The position numbers and the translations under genes are program-made. A stretch of 64,000 nucleotides of DNA. Origin: Okapia johnstoni (taxonomy: Eukaryota > Chordata > Mammalia > Artiodactyla > Giraffidae). Positions 58,596 through 64,000 of the stretch are shown piece by piece; the stretch's first letter is position 1; each line of letters starts with the position of its first letter. The notes below the pieces were generated by a model. The model was not told the DNA's origin. It saw nothing but the letters and a program-made list of their open reading frames with translations, and searched no databases. The DNA is taken from the NCBI GenBank assembly GCA_024291935.2, contig CM044313.1:79855001-79919000 (forward strand). Direction: 5' to 3'.

Positions 58596-58803
58596 GGCAG
58601 CTTCCCTGGTGGCTCAGAGGTTAAAGCATCTGCCTGCAATGCGGGAGACCCGGGTTCGATCCCTGGGTAGAGAAGATCCCCTGGAGAAGGAAATGGCAAC
58701 CCACTCCAGTATTCTTGCCTGGAGAATCCCATGGAGAGAGGAGCCTGGTAGGCTACAGTCCATGGGGTCACAAAGAGTCGGACATGACTGAGCGACTTCA
58801 CTT
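58596..58803 (+). mobile_element. Young Bov-tA SINE with intact Pol III boxes
   Basis: Least diverged Bov-tA here: GGCTTCCCTGGTGGCTCAG head, A box TGGCTCAGAGG (58610-58620), canonical B box GGTTCGATCCC (58653-58663), complete body and GACTGAGCGACTTCACTTTC tail. Perfect 12-base TSD TCATACAACTTA at 58584-58595 and 58804-58815. Transcription would be by RNA polymerase III. Confidence 0.97.
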
Positions 58804-58815
58804 TCATACAACTTA

Positions 58816-58940
58816 ATCCCTGGAGTAGGAAATGGCAGCCCACTCCAGTATTTTCGCCTAGAAAATTCCATGGACAGAGAAGCCTGGCAGATATAGTCCA
58901 TGGGGTCACAAAGAGTCGGACACAACTGAGCATCTAAGCA
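58816..58940 (+). mobile_element. Older head-less Bov-tA at the same target
   Basis: ATCCCTGGAGTAGGAAATGG to GAGCATCTAAGCA: Bov-tA body and tail without the tRNA head. Its flanks CATACAACTTA (58805-58815) and CATACAATTTA (58941-58951) are the original L1 site, so this copy arrived before the young one next door. Confidence 0.88.
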
Positions 58941-59655
58941 CATACAATTTAATAGTAAAAAAAACAAAAAAAAATCAATTTAAAAATGGGTAAAGGTTCT
59001 GAACATATATTTTCCCAAAGACATACAGATGGCCAATAGGTACATTAAAAGATGTTCAACATCACTAACCCTCAGGGAAATGCAAATCAAAACCACAATG
59101 AAATATCTCTTCACATCTATTAGAATGTCTATTATTGGAAAAATAAGAAATAGCAGGTGTTGGCAAAGATGTGGAGAAAAAGGAACCCTCATGCATTGTT
59201 GTTAGGATTGTAAATTGTTGCAGGCACTGTGGAAAACAGCATGGAGATTTCTCCAAAAAATCAAAATAGAATTACCATGTGATCCAGCAATTCCACCTAT
59301 GAAATGCATTTAAGGAAAATAAAAATACTAACTCAAAAAATATATGCACCCCCATATTTGTTACAGCATTATTTACAGTAGCCAAAATATGGATACAGTC
59401 TAATGTCCATCAAAAGATAAATGGATAAAGAAGATGTGTATTTATATTCAATGGAATATTCTCTGATTAAAAAAATGGTATCATCATTTGTGACAACATG
59501 AAGGGACTTTGTGGGCATGATGCTAAGTGAAATGTCAGACAAAGAAACATGAATACTACAGGATCTCACTTATATGTGAAATCTAAAACAACAGCAGATA
59601 CAGGGAACATATTAGTTGTTGCCTGAGGCTGGTATGAGGGTGGGACAAATGGATG

Positions 59656-61022
59656 TTGTTGTTGTTGTTCAGTCGCTGTTGTGCCTGACTCTTTGCGACC
59701 CCATGAACTGCAGCATGCCAGGCCTCCCTGTCCCTCACCATCTCCCGAAATTTGTCCAAGTTCATGTCCATTGCGTTGGTGCTGTCATCCAAACATCTCA
59801 TGCTCTGATGCCCTCTTCTCCTACCCTCAGTCTTTCCCAGCATCAGGGACTTTCCCAAAGAGGTGGCTGTTCATGTCAGATGACCAAAATACTGGAGCTT
59901 CAGCTTCAGCATCAAGTCCTTCTAACAAGCATTCAGGGTTGATTTCCCTTAAGATTGACTGGTTTGATCTCCTTGCTGTCCCAAGGGACTCTCAGGAGTC
60001 TTCTCTAGCATCACAGTTTGAAGGCATAAATTCTTTGGCTCTCTGCCTTCTTTACAGTCCAGCTCTCACAACCATACGTAACCACTGGGAAAACCACAGC
60101 CTTGACTATATGTACCATTGTTGGCAGAGTAATATCTCTGCATTTCAACACACTGTCTAGGTTTGTCATTGCTTTCCTACCTAGAAGCAATCGTCTTCTG
60201 ATTTCATGGCTGCAGTCACCATCTGCAGTGATTTTAGAGCCGAAGAAGAGGAAATCTGTCACATCTTCCACCATTTCCCCTTCTATTTGCCATGAAGTAA
60301 TGGGGCTGGATGCCATGATATTAGTTGTTTTTTTTTTATTATTATTTAGATTTAAGCAGGCTCTTTCACTCTCCTCCTTCAACCTCATCAAGAGGCTCTT
60401 TATTCCTGTTTGTTTCTGCCATTACAATTGTATCATTCACATATCTGAAGTTGTTGAAGTTTATCCCACTTATCTTGATTCCAGCTTGATTCCATCCTTC
60501 TTTGCAACCCCGTGGACTATGGCCTGCCAGGGTCCTCCATCCATGGGATTTTCCAGGCAAGAATCCTGGAGTGGGTTGCCATTTCCTTCTCCAGGAGGTC
60601 TTCCCGACCCTGGAATCGAATCCCTGTCTCCTGCACTGCAGGCAGACTCTTTACCATATTAGCCACCAGGGAAGGCCCTGTAACTCATCCAGCCTGGAAT
60701 TTCTCATGATGTGTTCAGAGTATAGGATAAACCAACAGGGTGACATCAGACAGCCCTGTTGTACTCCTTTCTCAATCTTGAACCAATCATTTGTTCCATA
60801 CAGGATTCTAACTGTTGCTCCATGACCCACATACAGGTTTCTCAGGAGACAGGTAAGATGCTCTGGTATCCGCATCACTTTAAGAGCTTTCCACAGTTTG
60901 TTATGATCCACACAAAGGCTTTAGCATAGTCAATGAAACAGAGATAGACATTTTTCTGGAATTCCCATGCTATCTCTACAATCCAGTGAATGTTGGCAAT
61001 TTGATATCTGGTTCCTCTGCCT
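59656..61022 (-). mobile_element. BovB 3' body of a 5'-inverted insertion
   Basis: From the TTGTTGTTGTTGTTCAGTCGC tail to GTTCCTCTGCCT (about 61022), reverse-complement BovB reaching the N-terminal part of RT. Minus-strand pieces read FLFFGSKITADGDCSHEI, VTYGCESWTVKKAESQRI and MDHNKLWKALKVMRIPEHL. A Bov-tA interrupts it at 60499-60676. Inserted in the old L1. Confidence 0.92.
60499..60676 (-). mobile_element. Bov-tA SINE nested in BovB
   Basis: TTCTTTGCAACCCCGTGGAC to GCCACCAGGGAAGGCC, reverse complement, interrupting the BovB segment between CTTGATTCCAGCTTG and CATCCAGCCTGG. Tail shortened; TSD not clear beyond CATCC. Confidence 0.88.
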
Positions 61023-61161
61023 CATAGTGGGGAGTTCTGAAAAAATGTGAACTGGAAGAGGGAATGGCAAACTATCCCAATATACATGCCGTGAGAACCT
61101 CATGAATTGTATAAAATGACAAAAAGATATGATACCAAAAGATGAGTTCCCCAGGTTGAAA
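61023..61161 (+). mobile_element. BovB 5'-UTR piece, inverted relative to body
   Basis: GTGGGGAGTTCTGAAAAAATG, GAAGAGGGAATGGCAAACTATC, CATGCCGTGAGAACCTCATG, AAGATGAGTTCCCCAGG match BovB 5' untranslated sequence on the + strand, while the adjoining body is on the minus strand. The TSD at 59642-59655 and 61162-61175 encloses both pieces as one insertion. Confidence 0.82.
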
Positions 61162-61475
61162 GGGATAAATGGGTGAAGGGAGTCAAAGGTACAAACTTCC
61201 AATTATAAAATAAGTAAGTCTTGAGGATGTATTGTACTTCGTGGTGACTACAGCTGATAAAGCTGCATTGCATATTTGGAAGTTGCAAAGTAAATCTTAA
61301 GACATTTTTCTTCTCATCATAAGAAAAAATTCTGTAACTATGTATGTTTGCAGATGCTAAGCAAACATGTTTTGATGATCAGTTCACAGTATACACAAAT
61401 AGTGAGTCATTATGTTATACACCTGAAATTAATAGTGTTGTATGTCAACTAAACTTCATTTTAAAAAAAAGGAAT
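61162..61475 (+). mobile_element. Old L1 3' UTR, part 2
   Basis: GGGATAAATGGGTGAAGGGAG, ACAAACTTCCAATTATAAAATAAG, CATTATGTTATACACCTGAAA, ending in an A-rich run; continues the L1 broken at 59655. Confidence 0.88.
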
Positions 61476-61689
61476 AATAAAACAAATTTCAAAACTTTAT
61501 AGTAGGAGTTTAATGAGTTAATACATGTAAAGCATTTAAAACGTTGTTTAGCTGCTGTTGCTATCATTATTATTCTTATATGTCTTAACTTTAGTGGGTA
61601 GATTGCATTATTTTTGTTTAATCTTAAGATTAAAAGTGTGAACCTGGGTGTTAACCTGAGTTTTAACCCAGGCCTACCAGCTATGTGAG

Positions 61690-62085
61690 TGTATTATACA
61701 GCTTGGATTGCCACAATCAAAACAGACTGTGCATCTTAAACAATAGACATTTATTTTCTCACAATTTTGGTGGCTAAAAGTCCAAGATCCCGGTGCCAGC
61801 ATGATTGCTTTCTGGTGAGAACTCTCTTCCTGGCTTGTGGAAGCTACCTTTTGCTGTGTGCCCACGTGGTGTCTTCTTTATGAGAGGGAAAGGGAGAAGG
61901 AGTGCTCACTCAGTTGTCTCTTCTTATAAAGGTACTAATCTCATCAGACCAGGACATACTCCCCCTCAACCATGAGCTCGTCTGAACCTAATTCTAAGCC
62001 TCCCAAAGGCTTCACCTTCAAACATCACACTGAGGGTTAGAACTTCAACATACACGTTTTGGTGGGGGACACAATTCTGTCCATA
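61690..62085 (-). mobile_element. MaLR-like LTR remnant
   Basis: CAGCTTGGATTGCCACAATC, TTTATTTTCTCACAATTTTGG, AAGTCCAAGATCCCGGTGCC, CTTCTTATAAAGGTACTAATC, CCTCCCAAAGGCTTCACC, and GGACACAATTCTGTCC give the reverse complement of a MaLR-type LTR end to end. Confidence 0.75.
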
Positions 62086-62527
62086 TCAGTGAACTTGGAC
62101 AATAGTTTTTCTCTCTAAGCTGAGTTTCTCCATGTGTAAAATGTGTAACATGTGGGTTAGAACAGAACAGAGCCACTGTGAGATTTAAATCATTATTTTC
62201 TTCTGCTGCTTCTTTGTGTTGTTCTCTGATGATTTCCCCAGTACAGACATGTATTGCTTTTTGTTAAAAGAAAAATAACAATAAGACACAATTTCCTAAG
62301 AGGAAAGGAAGGGTCTCTTCTTTACTTATGGCTTTTTGTCCTGCCTGTCTTTTGCTTTCAAAATGCTCCTGATGTAGCCTCAGCCAATCTCCAGACACAG
62401 CTCTCCTCTACTTCCCCAAGCAATGTATCTTCTTGCCAAATTAGACTACTCTTCACCTCCACACGCTTGGTCTGATTGCCTAAAATATGCTATTAATCAA
62501 ATCAGGTGAAATTTTACCTCTATAAAG
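62086..62527. other. Unassigned sequence
   Basis: Contains a 73-codon frame (62254-62475) with no domain. No gene supported. Confidence 0.4.
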
Positions 62528-62536
62528 CTTTTCTAA

Positions 62537-62756
62537 GGGGCTTCCCCTGAAGGCTCAGTGGTAAAGAATCACCTGCCAATGCAGGAGATGTGGGTTCTAT
62601 CCCTGAGTCAGAAAGATCCCTTAGAGAAAGAAATGGCAACCCATGCCAGTATTCTCGCCTAGGAAATTCCATGGACAGATGAGTCTGGCAGGCTAAAGTC
62701 CGTGGGGTCGCAAGAACTGGACAGGACTTAACGATTAAATAGCAACAACAACAACA
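62537..62756 (+). mobile_element. Bov-tA SINE with TSD
   Basis: GGGGCTTCCCCTGAAGGCTC head through GGGTCGCAAGAACTGG and an AACAACAACAACA tail. TSD CTTTTCTAA at 62528-62536 and 62757-62765. Confidence 0.93.
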
Positions 62757-63036
62757 CTTTTCTAAATCTCTCTGTAGAAGCAAAGTCTCTCCTAAGAGCA
62801 TCATCAGTACTTTGGGCCATTCTTAGAAATATTTTTTATTTGCTTTGTATTACAGTTGTGTGCAGTTGTCACATATGTTCCTATTGGTGAAAGCTCTCTG
62901 AATGAAAGGTAAACCAGACTGTCTTTCACAGAAGTTAGTATAAAGTAATCTTCTACTTCCTAAATGGATTGAAACAGTTGCAGGGGAAGGTGCTGGATTG
63001 AAATTTTCCTTTGTACTTCTAATGCAAAAAGAGATG

Positions 63037-63266
63037 GTTGGGAGCAAAACAGGGTACTCTGCATGCTCTCTATACACAACATCACCTAAGGGGTGGGCAA
63101 ACCGCCTAAGGCAGCCCTCTGACCTTATCCCTGGACACACCCCTACCCTCACCTCTTATGAGGAACAAGCTCACCCCCCTCAGGGACCAAGCAAACAAAG
63201 GAACCTGTTGTTTCTTCTCACTCCCCACTGCTGCAGCAGGGCTCCAATAAAGCCCTGTCTGAAAAA
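63037..63266 (+). mobile_element. Polyadenylated LTR-like retrocopy with TSD
   Basis: About 230 bases ending CAATAAAGCCCTGTCTG directly followed by a pure A run. The AATAAA signal ends about 11 bases before the A run, as in the U3-R part of an endogenous-retrovirus LTR transcript. TSD AAAAAGAGATG at 63026-63036 and 63267-63277 encloses the insert. Poly(A) plus TSD indicates reverse transcription by LINE machinery rather than integrase. No coding sequence is present. The LTR family is not assigned, and a noncoding RNA source is the alternative. Confidence 0.6.
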
Positions 63267-63489
63267 AAAAAGAGATGATCATATTCATTATAATGGATTA
63301 ATGACCATGGAGGAAATGGCTTCCTCAAAAGAAACAGCTTTTGAGTACTCGAGAAGAAGTAATTTATCTACAAAGTTGTTTTAATTTAAATAATAGTCAA
63401 GTATTCATTAAAGTAAATTCCCTGAAGACCAGTAATTAGCTTAAGTTAATACTGCGTATACTTGAATACAATAAAAATAATTTATTCAG

Positions 63490-63690
63490 CATTTAGGAGC
63501 TTACAGACTATTTCTATGTATATGAATCATCACATCAGACTTATAAGATGGACAAAAGAATAGTTTTTTTATTAGCTCTACAGAACAAAACTTCAAGTTG
63601 AAAGGATGTGACTTCACCAGGGTCACAGGCTATTACACACTGAAACCATGACTAAATTTCAAATCTTCCTCCTGATCTACTTTTTATGAG
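63490..63690 (-). mobile_element. MIR SINE (probable)
   Basis: GAATCATCACATCAGACTTATAAG, GATGTGACTTCACCAGGGTCAC resembles reverse-complement MIR (CCTCACAACAACCC... CTTGCCCAAGGTCAC). Confidence 0.6.
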
Positions 63691-64000
63691 ACAATAGGTT
63701 ATCTCTTACCACGCAGATTATCTTAAAAACTGTTTTGTAATCTATGCAGTTTAGTAAATCAGATGAGTAGCTTCCTCTACCCTCCTGTCTTTAATCATAA
63801 TGTGAATTTTTGCTACACTTCAAGTTTTCATTTGATTAAACTTAAAGCAGAGCAGATTTCAACTGATTGCAAAATCCCCAGAGAAAACTCTCATGTGATT
63901 AGGCCAATCTTTTTTTGTTTGTTTCTGTATGGTTTTCTATTACTTTAGTAAACTACCATATTGCATTTACCTAGTGTATGCAGTTTATAAAACATTTAAT

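Larger units (their letters stand above)
58446..59655 (+). mobile_element. Old L1 ORF2 3' end and 3' UTR, part 1
   Basis: Conceptual reading GLHQTKKK near 58450, AKDIQMANRY-like (58999-59045), MQIKTTMKYLFTS near 59080, and CWQRCGEKGTLMHCC near 59158 mark the end of L1 ORF2, then 3' UTR wording (CACTTATATGTGAAATCTAAAAC). Many stops. Interrupted by SINEs at 58596-58940 and by a BovB from 59656; resumes at 61162. Confidence 0.88.

Noticed and set aside
58596..58680. tRNA gene
   Set aside because: A and B boxes are present, but they belong to the tRNA-derived head of a Bov-tA SINE; there is no cloverleaf and the body continues as SINE. The same applies to the CHR head at 17546.
1..64000. A previously undescribed multi-gene system
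   Set aside because: All long frames except a few short unrecognised ones are explained by known retroelements and DNA transposons; no cluster of novel genes is visible.

Overview
This window looks like intergenic or intronic nuclear DNA from a ruminant, most likely a bovid. The evidence is the repeat content: many BovB (RTE-clade) LINE fragments, Bov-tA and Bov-A2 SINEs built on the BovB tail, two CHR-type tRNA-derived SINEs of the whale/hippo/ruminant lineage, ruminant L1 3' ends, and an older mammalian layer of MIR, L2, MER5, Tigger1 and MaLR-like LTRs. I found no intact host protein-coding gene, rRNA, tRNA or CRISPR array. Almost every long open frame is a retroelement or transposase relic, or its antisense shadow. 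Family names come from recognising the sequences, not from a database search.

Layout. 1-6.8 kb: a BovB 3' end, an old near-full-length BovB (984-3883) with a perfect 10-base target-site duplication (TSD), and a scrambled pair of BovB pieces. 7.5-10.3 kb: a complete but dead Tigger1 DNA transposon inserted in an older LTR-like repeat. 10.7-18.6 kb: an L1 tail, MaLR-like LTRs, a 2.2 kb BovB with a 715-codon frame broken by only two stops, CHR SINEs and a MIR. 18.6-24.4 kb: mostly single-copy, with a MER5, a BovB tail and a decayed hAT-type transposase. 24.3-27.5 kb: a CA microsatellite and a cluster of young SINE/BovB insertions with clean TSDs. 28.8-32.2 kb: an L1 tail abutting two BovB copies. 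32-46 kb: scattered Bov-tA, Bov-A2, MER5 and MIR.

46-49 kb has few young repeats and contains a CpG-rich segment (about 47.7-48.3 kb), the best candidate for a host promoter or first exon. 50.5-51.5 kb: a Bov-tA within a BovB within a MIR. 52.5-54.1 kb: an L1 with a 5' inversion. 55.6-56.7 kb: an internally deleted BovB. 58.4-61.5 kb: an old L1 carrying two SINEs at one target site and a BovB whose 5'-UTR piece is inverted, the whole BovB insert flanked by one TSD. 62-64 kb: a MaLR-like LTR, a Bov-tA and a polyadenylated LTR-like retrocopy with its own TSD.

How it works together: the tRNA-derived SINEs carry internal Pol III promoters, and Bov-tA/Bov-A2 share the BovB tail and so are thought to be mobilised by BovB enzymes. 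L1 machinery probably placed the poly(A)-tailed pieces. Nesting and TSDs give relative ages at several loci. I see no previously undescribed gene system. The most notable observations are two 5'-inverted LINE insertions (one L1, one BovB), repeated use of one SINE target site, and the CpG-rich block.
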